Shown: piece after piece, positions 1-9,772 of the stretch
Layout: each line of letters starts with the position of its first letter
Numbering within the stretch: position 1 is the first letter of the stretch
Assembly: GCF_032452875.1 (NCBI RefSeq)
Contig: NC_083875.1
Location: 77,088,178 to 77,152,177, forward strand
DNA: 64,000 bases
From: Bos javanicus
Taxonomy: Eukaryota > Chordata > Mammalia > Artiodactyla > Bovidae
Reading direction: 5' to 3'
Translations under genes and position numbers: made by a program
Notes under the pieces: generated by a model
The model's input: only the letters and a program-made list of their open reading frames with translations
What the model was told of the DNA's origin: nothing
Database searches by the model: none

Positions 1-1110
1 TGAGATGTCTATGGTTTTGGGGTGACTTTGGGCAGCCTGTATCTTGGAGCTCAGGGCTGTGTCCCTGTGTTGCTGGAGAATTTGCTAGGTATGTCTTGCT
101 CTGGAACTTGTTGGCCCTTGTGTGGTGCTTGGTTTCAGTGTAGGTATGGAGGCGTTTGATGAGCTCCTGTCAATTAATGTTCCTTGGAATCAGGAGTTCC
201 CTGGAGTCAGGGTTTGGTGGGCCTGCATTTTGTGCCCTTCCCAGGTCGGAGCAGCTCAGGTGATGAGGTGTTTGGTGAGCGCGGTCGCTGCGATTTATCG
301 CCTCCCTGCCGCTCGGTTTTCTGGGTGTACAACTGGCACACCTTCTTAGGCGGATGTTGACCATCCAGAACCCCAAGAAGTCTTAGTTAGCAAAGAAGCC
401 TGCTTACAGTTTTGTAGATAATGTCTTTTGGGGGCTGCCATTGCCCCCTTCCAGCTCTGGCTGCCTGTCACCGGAGAGGGATGGTCTGCAGCCGGCTATC
501 TCTGTTCAGTCCTTTGTTCTGTGCGCGGGCCTGGCGTTGTCTTAGGTTAGGGCTAGCTTTTCGCGTGGTAGTTATCCCACAGTCTGGTTTGCTAGCCCAA
601 GTTAGTTCACTCAGATAGCGCTCAGGGCTTCAGGCCAGCTCCTTACTCTAAGCGATGCAGCCCGCATCTCCCTGCCCAGCCCCCGCTTGCTAGTGGCGGG
701 TACAGGCATCTGCGCAGCTTCTCCGCTGGGGGAGTTACTGTTGGGCTCGTAATCTGTGGGTTTTAATTGTTTATTTTTCCTCCCTGTTATGTTGCCCTCT
801 GTGCTTCCAAGGCTCCGCACAGACTCAGCAGTGAGAGTGTTTCCTGGTGTTCGGAAACTTCTCTCTTTTTAAGACTCCCTTCCTGGGACGGAGCTCCGTG
901 CCTCCCTCTTTTGTCTCTTTTTTTGTCTTATATTTTTTCCTACCTCCTTTTGAAGACAATGGGCTTCTTTTCTGGGTGCCTGATGTCCTCTGCCGGCTTT
1001 CAGAAGTTGTTTTGTGGAATTTACTCGGCATTTAAATGTTCTTTTGATGAATTTGTGGGGGAGAAACCAGTCTCCCCGTCCTATTCCTCTGCCATCTTAG
1101 CTCCTCCCCC
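1..1110 (-). mobile_element. L1 LINE, 5' UTR end (minus strand, runs off left edge)
   Basis: Read on the minus strand, this block starts at 1110 with a GGGGGAGGAGCTAAGATGGC-type start, the usual 5' terminus of ruminant L1. It continues through about 1.1 kb of GC-rich 5' UTR without a long ORF. Having the 5' terminus means the element was probably full length when inserted. The ORFs would lie left of the window, so coding status cannot be judged. The right flank (from 1111) is AT-rich host DNA. The target-site duplication cannot be tested because the 3' end is missing. Confidence 0.85.
1091..1099 (-). promoter_or_regulatory. YY1-like site at L1 5' terminus
   Basis: GCCATCTTA on the plus strand is TAAGATGGC on the minus strand, about 12 bases inside the L1 start. 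Primate L1 has a YY1 site at the same place that sets the transcription start (established for human L1). Function in this ruminant copy is inferred. Confidence 0.5.
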
Positions 1111-1129
1111 AGTTTTAAAATTTTAATTT

Positions 1130-1198
1130 AAAAGAGTAATAATAGTTCCTGCTTAATAGGATTATTGTGAGGGTTAATTAACTGTAAAGTGCTTTAAA
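1130..1198 (+). repeat. MIR SINE fragment
   Basis: The stretch reads like the 3' half of MIR: a run of AT-rich sequence, then 'ggattattgtgagggttaa' and 'gtaaagtgctttaaa', which match the MIR core-to-tail region. It is short and diverged, so the boundaries are approximate. Confidence 0.55.
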
Positions 1199-2027
1199 AA
1201 AATATCTGTGCTGATGCTTCAGAGATGGGCTCCAGGGACCAAGTGGCAAGCTGGCCTCGCACCACAGGTTGTAGTGCTGTCCCTATGCAAAGCCTCCTTT
1301 CTCCCAGGGCCAGCTTCCACTGCAGCTGCCTGCATTGCCATGATCTGGGCTTAGGTTCTGGTGCACAGAGTCCCCTCAGGAGACCCTCAGGGACACCTGG
1401 GGTTTCAGTCTGCCGTGTGTGTGTGTGTGCATGCGTGTGCCCATGTTCCTGGCACTCAGATCAAATGCTTAGTATCCATGGTGCCCACTGTTGCTTGACT
1501 GATCTCCTGCACATTTTGTTATCTTATTGGAGTACACTGACATAACACAAGTTCTAGGATGATATTAAGAATTTCATGATGTGCAAGCAGAGCATTAAAC
1601 CAAACCTTTGAGAGCAGGGCCCTGTTCAAGTTCACAGATCACACGTGTGCCTGTGAAACCACTCCTGAATCCAGTAGTTCTCAGGTGTCATCTTGCTCCT
1701 CAGGGTGGGCTACCTTGGGTTCTAATTATGTGAGATTCCAATTGAGCCCCTGAAAGCAAGAGTGACAAGATACATTAGCATCAAAAGTAGGCCCTAATCC
1801 TTCTTTTTGTACTCTTAGGCACAGGGAATTATCCAATGGAATCTTCTGGGTCATTCCTGTCCTGGGCAGTTCCTATACCTGCTGTCAGCTATCCTTCCCT
1901 TCTTCAGGCGAGCTGGACAACTTAAGTGATGGGAGAAGGAGTGGTAACAACAATGGACTTGGAAATCGCCAGGTAAGACTTTGTTGCCCAGGTAACAGTC
2001 TAAGATGGGTCTGGTTTAGGGTGAGGT
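1199..2027. other. Host flank, no recognised element; short TG-rich microsatellite
   Basis: I see no gene or clear repeat here. A short (TG)n-like tract lies at about 1415-1440 (gtgtgtgtgtgtgcatgcgtgtg). Open frames are short and show no recognisable domain. Confidence 0.6.
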
Positions 2028-2038
2028 ATAGGGCGCTC

Positions 2039-2173
2039 CCTGGAGAAGGAAATGGCAACCCATTCCAGTGTTCTTGCCTGGAGAATCCCAGGGATAGGGG
2101 AGCCTGGTGGGCTGCCATCTATGGGGTCGCACAGAGTTGGACGTGACTGAAGCGACTTAGCAGCAGCAGCAGC
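2039..2173 (+). mobile_element. BOV-A2-type SINE, 5' truncated, (CAG)n tail
   Basis: Matches the second unit of the ruminant A-type SINE, from 'ctggagaaggaaatggcaac' to 'gaagcgacttag', followed by a (CAG)n tail. It is flanked by a direct repeat, ATAGGGCGCTC at 2028-2038 and ATAGGGTGCTC at 2174-2184 (10/11 identical), which is its target-site duplication. Confidence 0.88.
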
Positions 2174-2185
2174 ATAGGGTGCTCT

Positions 2186-2411
2186 GGGCTTCCCAGGTGG
2201 CACTAGTGGTAAAGAACCTGCCTGCCAATGCAGGAGACATGAGACTAGGGTTCAATCCCCGTGTCAGGAAGATCCCCTGGTTGCAGGGCAACCCACTCCA
2301 GCATTCTTGCCTGGAGAATTCCATGGACAGAGGAGCCTGGCGGGCTACAGTCTATAGGGTCACACAAAGTCAGACATGACTGAAGCGACTTAGCATGCAC
2401 ACATGCATGAA
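2186..2411 (+). mobile_element. Bov-tA SINE
   Basis: Starts with the tRNA-derived head (gggcttcccaggtgg...), continues into the BovB-derived A unit and ends after 'gaagcgacttagcatgcac'. Flanking direct repeats are CATAGGGTGCTCT (2173-2185) and CATAGGGTGATCT (2412-2424), 12/13 identical. The left repeat is also the right duplication of the preceding SINE. Confidence 0.9.
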
Positions 2412-2424
2412 CATAGGGTGATCT

Positions 2425-3768
2425 GCTCCATGGTCATTCAAGGATCTAGGTTGCTGGCAAGTGTTGACATCCAGTGGCTCATAAAGGCTCACATTTAGTC
2501 CAGGGCTTAGAAGTGATACAGATCACTTCCCATTCAAATTCCAACGGCCAGAACTTGGGAATACAGCCATACCCATGTACACTTGGGCTGGGAAATGTAG
2601 TCTAATTCTGTGCACAGCATAAATAAGAAATGGTTTTGGAGATCCCTTGCCAGCCTGCACCATAAGAGATTTGCAAAAATGGGAGATTTTGAGTAAGATG
2701 TGTATAATCCCCAACCCTCCTGAGACAGGCATGTCTGTTGGGAAGACTTCCCCAAGAGGCAGCTTTCTAGCTGTCACTCCTTGGACTTAATAGTGTTTGG
2801 TTCACATTACAGCTAATGTTTTAGGAAGGTCATGCATGGAGTATCTAGCATCAAACAAGTGTCAGGATGACTGACACCTCTTGTTATAAATGAGCAAGTT
2901 GGTTTTGGCATAACTGTCTTGAGTGTACTTAGTGTGACTCAGTTGCTCACAGTTAAGCTGATCATCATCACTTGTATGTGCTGATCAGAAGTGTCAAATT
3001 CATGACTACACAGGTAAAAGCAACCTTGAGATTGTTTTAACTCTCTACTTGTTTCACACTAAATAAGAAATTCATCATTACAAATGGTAAACAAATTGAA
3101 TGTGTAGCACTAAATATTCAATGCCAGAAACCTCTTTTAAAATAATCTTCTGTCTCATATATAGTCCCACACCAAAACCCATGGTTTTTAATCTGATTCT
3201 TGATACAAGTAGGAGATCTATGACTACAGGGCAATAATCCTTCCCTGTTTTACCTTATCCATATTTAAGAGGAAACAAGCTGGAGGAATTGTTGAAAGAG
3301 GGCATTCTAGCTTACGAGGTAAAACTCTAAGACAGAGCATCGGAAAAGGTCCTAGTTAATACCCATTGCTGTGACATATTCTTTAAAAACACCCCCTTTC
3401 ACTCTCAAAAAGAGTCCTGGTTTGGACAATAAATAGAAACCCTTAGAACCAGGGAGCAGTACCTCTCTATGGCCACCACTGTTCAGGGTCTGGCATGCAA
3501 CTCTTCAGAGCCAGAAGCCCAGGGTTTTCAGGACACTGAGGCTGACTGAGCATGGAAGGGAGCTGATTCACACCATGGAAGTGACGGGAGACTGACCCCT
3601 AAACCAGGATGCTGTGTTTTTAACTTACTGCGAAGACTAACTGCCTAGCAAAGTGGAAACCAATGTTGGTTGGTTAGTATGTTCTCTCCCTTAAAGTGTA
3701 GTCTCCTTGGAAAGCTCAAAACCCTTGGGATGATCAAAATCATAGTTCTTGTGGATGAGGAGATCAAG
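2425..3768. other. Host flank without recognised element
   Basis: About 1.3 kb of mixed-composition DNA in which I recognise no exon, RNA gene or repeat. ORFs here are under 90 codons and lie in overlapping frames. Confidence 0.5.
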
Positions 3769-3781
3769 ATGAGCCATGTTA

Positions 3782-5092
3782 ACAGAGCTAGAACAAATAA
3801 TTTCACAATTTGTATGGAAATACAAAAAACCTCGAATAGCCAAAGCGATCTTGAGAAAGAAGAATGGAACTGGAGGAATCAACCTACCTGACTTCAGGCT
3901 CTACTACAAAGCCACAGTTATCAAGACAGTATGGTACTGGCACAAAGACAGAAATATAGATCAATGGAACAAAATAGAAAGCCCAGAGATAAATCCACGC
4001 ACGTATGGACACCTTATCTTTGACAAAGGAGGCAAGAATATACAATGGATTAAAGACAATCTCTTTAACAAGTGGTGCTGGGAAAACTGGTCAACCACTT
4101 GTAAAAGAATGAAACTAGAACACTTTCTAACACCATACACAAAAATAAACTCAAAATGGATTAATGATCTAAACATAAGACCAGAAACTATAAAACTCCT
4201 AGAGGAGAACATAGGCAAAACACTCTCTGACATACATCACAGCAGGATCCTCTATGACCCACCTCCCAGAATATCGGAAATAAAAGCAAAAATAAACAAA
4301 TGGGACCTAATTAACCTTAAAAGCTTCTGCACATCAAAGGAAACTATCAGCAAGGTGAAAAGACAGCCTTCAGAATGGGAGAAAATAATAGCAAATGAAG
4401 CAACTGACAAACAACTAATCTCAAAAATATACAAGCAACTCCTCTAGCTCAACTCCAGAAAAATAAATGACCCAATCAAAAAATGGGCCAAAGAACTAAA
4501 TAGACATTTTTCCAAAGAAGACATACAGATGGCTAACAAACACATGAAAAGATGCTCAACATCACTCATTATCAGAGAAATGCAAATCAAGACCACTATG
4601 AGGTACCATTTCACACCAGTGAGAATGGCTGTGATCCAAAAGTCTACAAATAATAAATGTTGGAGAGGGTGTGGAAGAAAGGGAACCCTCTTACACTGTT
4701 GGTGGGAATGCAAACTAGTACAGCCACTATGGAGAACAGTGTGGAGATTCCTTAAAAAACTGGAAATAGAACTGCCTTATGATCCAGCAATCCCACTGCT
4801 GGGCATACACACTGAGGAAACCAGAAGGGAAAGAGACATGTGTACCCCAATGTTCATCGCAGCACTGTTTATAATAGCCAGGACATGGAAGCAACCTAGA
4901 TGTCCATCAGCAGATGAATGGCTAAGAAAGCTGTGGTACATATACACAATGGAGTATTACTCAGCCATTAAAAAGAATACATTTGAATCAGTTCTAATGA
5001 GGTGGATGAAACTGGAGCCTATTATACAGAGTGAAGCAAGCCAGAAGGAAAAACACCAATACAGTATACTAACGCATATATATGGAATTTAG
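3782..5092 (+). pseudogene. L1 ORF2 C-terminal remnant, one in-frame stop
   Basis: This is the C-terminal part of the L1 ORF2 protein (endonuclease-reverse transcriptase of LINE-1), downstream of the polymerase core. The same frame is open across the whole stretch except one TAG at 4445-4447. The related copy at 6.4-7.3 kb has CAG there, so a single C-to-T change explains the break. Near the C-terminus is a cysteine-histidine motif of the form C-x3-C-x7-H-x4-C (within the CWRGCGRKG... segment), the conserved ORF2 C-terminal domain. The endonuclease and reverse transcriptase domains are absent because of 5' truncation, so the fragment cannot act on its own. Confidence 0.9.
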
Positions 5093-5313
5093 AAAGATGA
5101 TAACAATAACCCTGTGTACGAGACAGCAAAAGTGACGCTGATGTATGGAACAGTCTTATGGACTCTGTGGGAGAGGGAGAGGGTGGGAAGATGTGGGACA
5201 ATGGCATTGAAACATGTAAAATATCATGTATGAAACGAGATGCCAGTCCAGGTTCAATGCACGATACTGGATGCTTGGGGCTAGTGCACTGGGATGACCC
5301 AGAGGGATGGTAT

Positions 5314-5335
5314 GGGGAGGGAGGAGGGAGGAGGG
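5314..5335 (+). other. G-quadruplex-type tract in L1 3' UTR
   Basis: Four runs of three or more G separated by 1-4 bases (GGGG-A-GGG-AGGA-GGG-AGGA-GGG). Mammalian L1 3' UTRs are known for such polypurine, quadruplex-prone tracts. The copy at 7569-7590 has the same motif. Confidence 0.7.
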
Positions 5336-6412
5336 TTCAGGATGGGGAGCACATGTATACCTGTGATGGATTCATTTTGATATTTGGCAAAACTAATACA
5401 ATTATGTAAAGTTTAAAAATAAAATAAAATTTAAAAATAAATGAGCCATGTTAGCTGGAAGTGCTGCTGTAATTTGCAAGACAGGTTTTAATACTTGGTA
5501 TCCATACAAAGCATATGCTCTATCCTATTTAAAATACTAAGAGTTTTCCTTTGCAATCAGGAAAAATGGATTTGGTTCTCATTCCAGAGATTTTTGAGGT
5601 CAGCATCAGCTACAGATAAAGAAGAGGAATGTGTGGTTCCAAGAAACCTCCTGTTCTTTACTAATACAGGAAGTCCCCCACATATAGTAAGTCCCCTTCA
5701 AGTTGCGAACTTTCAAAAATTCGAACGCACATTTGCATATCCAATCATGTAAGTTAGCTTATGTGTCTGGCGTACATTGTCATATGCATGCCTCCTCTAA
5801 AGTGGTTGTACTTTTGTGTGCTTTACAGAGTACAGTATCTTTATATAAAGTCCAGGGATGTTTGGAAGCAAGCATAAAAGCAGTGGTGATGTAGCTGGTA
5901 CTGGCAAGAAATGCCAGGAATTGGAGGCCCAGAGAAAGGACGAAGAGACACAAGAGGAAGAAATAACTGAAGAACTGAAGAGGTTCATGATGCAGGAAAT
6001 GACAAGGGGATTTTATTTGAGGAGGCGTTGTTAGTTTTTAAGGTACAGGACCTGGACTTAGAATGGTACATGAAGGCTGCAGCAGCCGTTCAGAATGCAG
6101 TCCAGCACTACTGTGTCATCTATGATAAATAAAACAGAGCTACTAGCCAGATATCACTGGATTGTTTTTTCAAGAGGACAGGCAGAATTGAATCCAGCAA
6201 GGAACCAGAATCTGTTCCATCAACGTCAGGCGTGAGTGAAATTGCAGCTTGTCCTCCTATTGCTGAAGGTCCTTAGGCTCTGCCATCGCTCACCTCCTCT
6301 GCCTCCTCCGCCTCCTCCTGTCAGTAGCCCTTCTTGCCTGTTCACTTAATGCCAGCCCCTGTGTGCCAGCTGTTGTGCTGTACTACTGTACTCTTCAAGG
6401 TACTGGACTGTT

Positions 6413-7690
6413 AGATTAAAGATCTCAACGTAAGACCAGAAACTATAAAACTCCTAGAGGAGAACATAGGCAAAACACTCTCTGACATACATCACAGCAG
6501 GATCCTCTGTGACCCACCTCCCAGAATATTGGAAATAAAAGCAAAAATAAACAAATGGGACCTAATTAAACTTAAAAGCTTCTGCACAACAAAGGAAACT
6601 ATTAGCAAGGTGAAAAGGCAGCCTTCAGAATGGGAGAAAATAATAGCAAATGAAGCAACTGACAAACAACTAATCTCAAAAATACACAAGCAACTCCTAC
6701 AGCTCAACTCCAGAAAAATAAATGACCCAATCAAAAAATGGGCCAAAGAACTAAATAGACATTTTTCCAAAGAAGACATACAGATGGCTAACAAACACAT
6801 GAAAAGATGCTCAACATCACTCATTATCAGAGAAATGCAAATCAAAACCACTATGAGGTACCATTTCACACCAGTCAGAATGGCTGCGATCCAAAAGTCT
6901 ACAAGCAATAAATGCTGGAGAGGGTGTGGAGAGAAGGGAACTCTCTTACACTGTTGGTGGGAATGCAAACTAGTACAGCCACTATGGAGAACAGTGTGGA
7001 GATTCCTTAAAAAACCGGAAATAGAACTGCCTTATGATCCAGCAATCCCACTGCTGGGCATACACACTGAGGAAACCAGAAGGGAAAGAGACACGTGTAC
7101 CCCAATGTTCATCGCAGCACTGTTTATAATAGCCAGGACATGGAAGCAACCTAGATGCCCATCAGCAGATGAATGGATAAGAAAGCTGTGGTACATATAC
7201 ACAATGGAGTATTACTCAGCCATTAAAAAGAATACATTTGAATCAGTTTTAATGAGATGGATGAAACTGGAACCTATTATACAGAGTGAAGTAAGCCAGA
7301 AAGAAAAGCACCAATACAGTATACTAACGCATATATATGGAATTTAGAAAGATGGTAACAATAACCCTGTGTATGAGACAGCAAAAGAGACACTGATGTA
7401 TAGATCAGTCTTATGGACTCTGTGGGAGAGGGAGAGGGTGGGGAGATTTGGGAGAATGACATTGAAACATGTATAGTATCATGTATGAAACGAGTTGCCA
7501 GTCCAGGTTCGATGCACGATACTGGATGCTTGGGGCTGGTGCACTGGGATGACCCAGAGGGAGGGTATGGGGAGGGAGGAGGGAGGAGGGTTCAGGGTGG
7601 AGAACATAGGTATACCTGTGGCGGATTCATTTTGATATTGGCAAAATTAATACAATATTGTAAATTTAAAAAATAGAATTAAAAAAGTCT
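6413..7690 (+). mobile_element. Young ruminant L1, 5' truncated
   Basis: A second 5'-truncated L1 tail, closely similar to the one at 3782-5440 and in the same orientation. It has an ORF2 end, a 3' UTR with the quadruplex tract and an A-rich tail. Aligned bases sit at a constant offset of 2255 across the ORF2 end, so there is no indel there. I could not define a convincing target-site duplication. Confidence 0.9.
6430..7347 (+). pseudogene. L1 ORF2 C-terminal remnant, uninterrupted
   Basis: The frame stays open from the truncated 5' edge to the natural ORF2 stop (TAG 7345-7347). It encodes the C-terminal portion of ORF2 only, with the C-x3-C-x7-H-x4-C motif near CWRGCGEKG. No native start exists; the apparent start near 6529 is just the first near-cognate codon. 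It lacks the endonuclease and polymerase domains. It is a dead fragment although it has no stop. Confidence 0.88.
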
Positions 7691-7848
7691 GCTTGTTTAT
7701 TTTTTTTAATGTATTATTTGTGTGAAAAGTATTATAAACCTCTAAAGTACAGTACTATATAGCTGGTTGTGTTAGTTGGGTACCTAGGCTAACTTTGTGA
7801 ACTTATGAACAAATTGGACTTACAAGTGGGCTCTTGGAATGTAGCCTG

Positions 7849-8814
7849 TCGGGGACATACTATCTTATGTCCCAAGTTTCCTCACCCAACTCTAAGGGCT
7901 GTCAGGGCCCATATCAGTGGCAGACATCCTCTGATGTTTGAGGTTCAGCCAGGAGCAGCCTCCTCTGCTCCTGCCTTGCTTGCAACACTGGAGGTGACAG
8001 ACACCCTGAACCACTCCCCAGCGCCCACCCCACTTCTCCGTAGACAATATACACAATGGCCAGAAGAGGATTAAAATCAGCTTTATTGACAAATTGAAGA
8101 ACACAGCTGGGATTTGAGGCCCAAGCGAGGTTTTTTCATCTTCTCTGAAGTGATGACAGCTGAGCCCACTGGGTGGGGCTAACCAGACTTACCCACCCCG
8201 CCGCAGACCGAGGCTGGAACGTGGAGAGCTGAGTCCTGGGTGGGCTCACCACGGGCAGGTCCCGCTGGGTTTGTTTACTGCAGGTAGACTGGAAGCCCCA
8301 AAGCAGGTCCAAGAGAAACAGAGAGAGAGAGAAGAAGCAGGAGGACAAGTAAGCAGGGTCCTTTAGCACATTATTTCCACCCAGTAGAGAAAGGTGGTCC
8401 CAAGAGTCTCAAGTTCATCAACCACAACCATCCCAACTGAGGTCACCCGGGTGGAAGCTTCTCCCCAGTACTTTCCTTCCATGCTCTACTGTAGTTAGGA
8501 GATCTTTGCCTTGATTGGCTGAGCAAGGAATGTACGAATAAGGAAAAAGGTTTCTCCCAGGAGGTAAGGGTGGCTTAGGAGCCTGGACTGCTCAGTGAAC
8601 AAGTGGCCAGGGGCTATTTTGTATGAGCCTCCCAGTCGGCAGCCACGATGCAAACACAGGTGCTGGCTAGAGCTGGTGGATTCGGGACTGACTCCCGACA
8701 TCTCACACCTGAACACTGACCACCAAATTCCTTTTCTTTCCTGTGCTCTGGTGCTCAGACTCCTGAGGACTGCTGAGGAAAGAACTGGGCAGACTTCACC
8801 CACCCCCGACCCCT
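7849..8814. other. Unassigned host sequence
   Basis: GC-rich in part (8160-8260 and 8770-8820). I see no convincing exon, promoter island or known repeat. Short ORFs on both strands overlap and have no recognisable domain. Confidence 0.45.
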
Positions 8815-9125
8815 GGATGGGTGAAATGGATGAAGGGGGTCAGAAGGTACAAATTTCTAGTTATAAGATAAGTCCTGGGAGTGTAATGTACAGCTTGGTG
8901 ATTCTAGTTATGATTCTGTATTGTATACCTGCAAGTTTCTAAGAGAGTCAGCAATCTTAAACGTTCCTATCACAAGGGAAAACAAATTAACTCTGTGGGG
9001 TGACGGACCGTGACTAAACTTATGGTGGTAATCAGTTTGCAGTATATACACATATCAAATCATTACCTACCTAAAGTAATATACTGGTATATGTCAATTA
9101 TATCTTGATAAAACTGAAAAGAAAA
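8815..9125 (+). mobile_element. Old L1 3' end
   Basis: Contains the typical order seen at old L1 tails: 'gtacaaatttctagttataagataagt', 'gtacagcttggtgattctagtta', 'cctatcacaaggg', and 'atgtcaattatatcttgataaaactgaa'. It is diverged and has no visible duplication. Confidence 0.75.
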
Positions 9126-9766
9126 AACCCACTAGGCCACACAGCTAGGGTATAATTCAGCTGGACACCTATGGTGTTCCTGTTGTAAAGAGAGTCCCTT
9201 TGACTCCAGAGTAACTGACACCTTCTGATTTAACTGTCAGGTGTGAAATCATTAGCTTTGTGCCAAACCAAAGCAGGAGGGCCTTTTAGGCCACGCATGC
9301 AGGGAAGACAGGAGTAGAATAGGAAAACTCTTCCAGGGCCTGTGAACTGATAGACGTTTAATGGCACGTCTTGCAGAGTCGAGTCTGACGTAGCTCTCTT
9401 TGGCTCAGGAAGTAAGGACATACTGCTAGCACTCTGAAGTCCTCCCGCCTACCTGTCACAGAGAAAACCCCTTTTCTGTTTTTTTTTTCTGTGCTTTTCT
9501 ATTTCTATCTTGATGCCACTAACTATACTGTCTTCTATATTTGGATGCATTTCCAGTGCATTCAATATTTTGCCTTTTAGCATGGGTGACTTCTGCTAAG
9601 TGTTAATCCCATCCATTAGCCATTCTTTTCATAGTATCACCATTCAAGGGTGACCTCATTTCATGGCACCAGATGGCACCTTTCTGTAGTTTCCAACAGG
9701 CTATTTATACAACTTTACTTTGAATAAAACTGAATGATTGCAGAAACATTTTTTCCCCAGAGTATT
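9126..9766. other. Host sequence downstream of FRMD3 candidate 3' end
   Basis: No recognised element except a possible short MIR remnant near 9135-9170 (ggccacacagctagggt). A T-run lies at 9480-9490. Confidence 0.4.
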
Positions 9767-9772
9767 TTTATT
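9767..9772 (-). terminator. Candidate distal poly(A) signal AATAAA
   Basis: TTTATT on the plus strand is AATAAA on the minus strand, and a T/G-containing stretch (tgtttctg) lies about 20 bases downstream. It is one of four such hexamers after the stop codon. Nearer ones at 10580-10585, 11003-11008 and 11751-11756 are alternatives. Confidence 0.3.

Larger units (their letters stand above)
3782..5440 (+). mobile_element. Young ruminant L1, 5' truncated
   Basis: A 5'-truncated L1 carries the C-terminal part of ORF2, a 3' UTR with a G-rich polypurine tract (5314-5335) and an A-rich tail with AATAAA. It is flanked by a perfect 13-bp duplication, ATGAGCCATGTTA, at 3769-3781 and 5441-5453. Low divergence and the intact duplication indicate a recent insertion. 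Confidence 0.93.
5667..7848 (+). mobile_element. Ancient pogo/Tigger-like DNA transposon, split by an L1
   Basis: The element begins CAGG (5667) and ends CCTG (7845-7848). Both ends carry a diverged inverted repeat that includes GTAAGTCC. About 250 bases in, the plus strand reads QELEAQRKDEETQEEE, then KRFMMQEMTRG and, after stops, a segment near 'TSGVSEIAACPP', which resembles the C-terminal region of Tigger-type transposases from memory. Many stops break the frame. The L1 at 6413-7690 lies inside it. The family assignment is an inference. The TA duplication expected at the right end is not clear. Confidence 0.5.

Noticed and set aside
767..1126. 119-codon ORF near the left edge
   Set aside because: It is antisense to the L1 5' UTR and ends at the element border; no family recognised.
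2186..2411. tRNA gene at the SINE heads (here and other Bov-tA or CHR copies)
   Set aside because: The heads are tRNA-derived, but the cloverleaf is degenerate and followed by the A unit. They are SINE promoters, not tRNA genes.
5158..5409. 83-codon ORF in the L1 3' UTR (and its twin at 7413-7676)
   Set aside because: Both lie in the polypurine 3' UTR of L1. They recur because the repeats are copies, not because they code.
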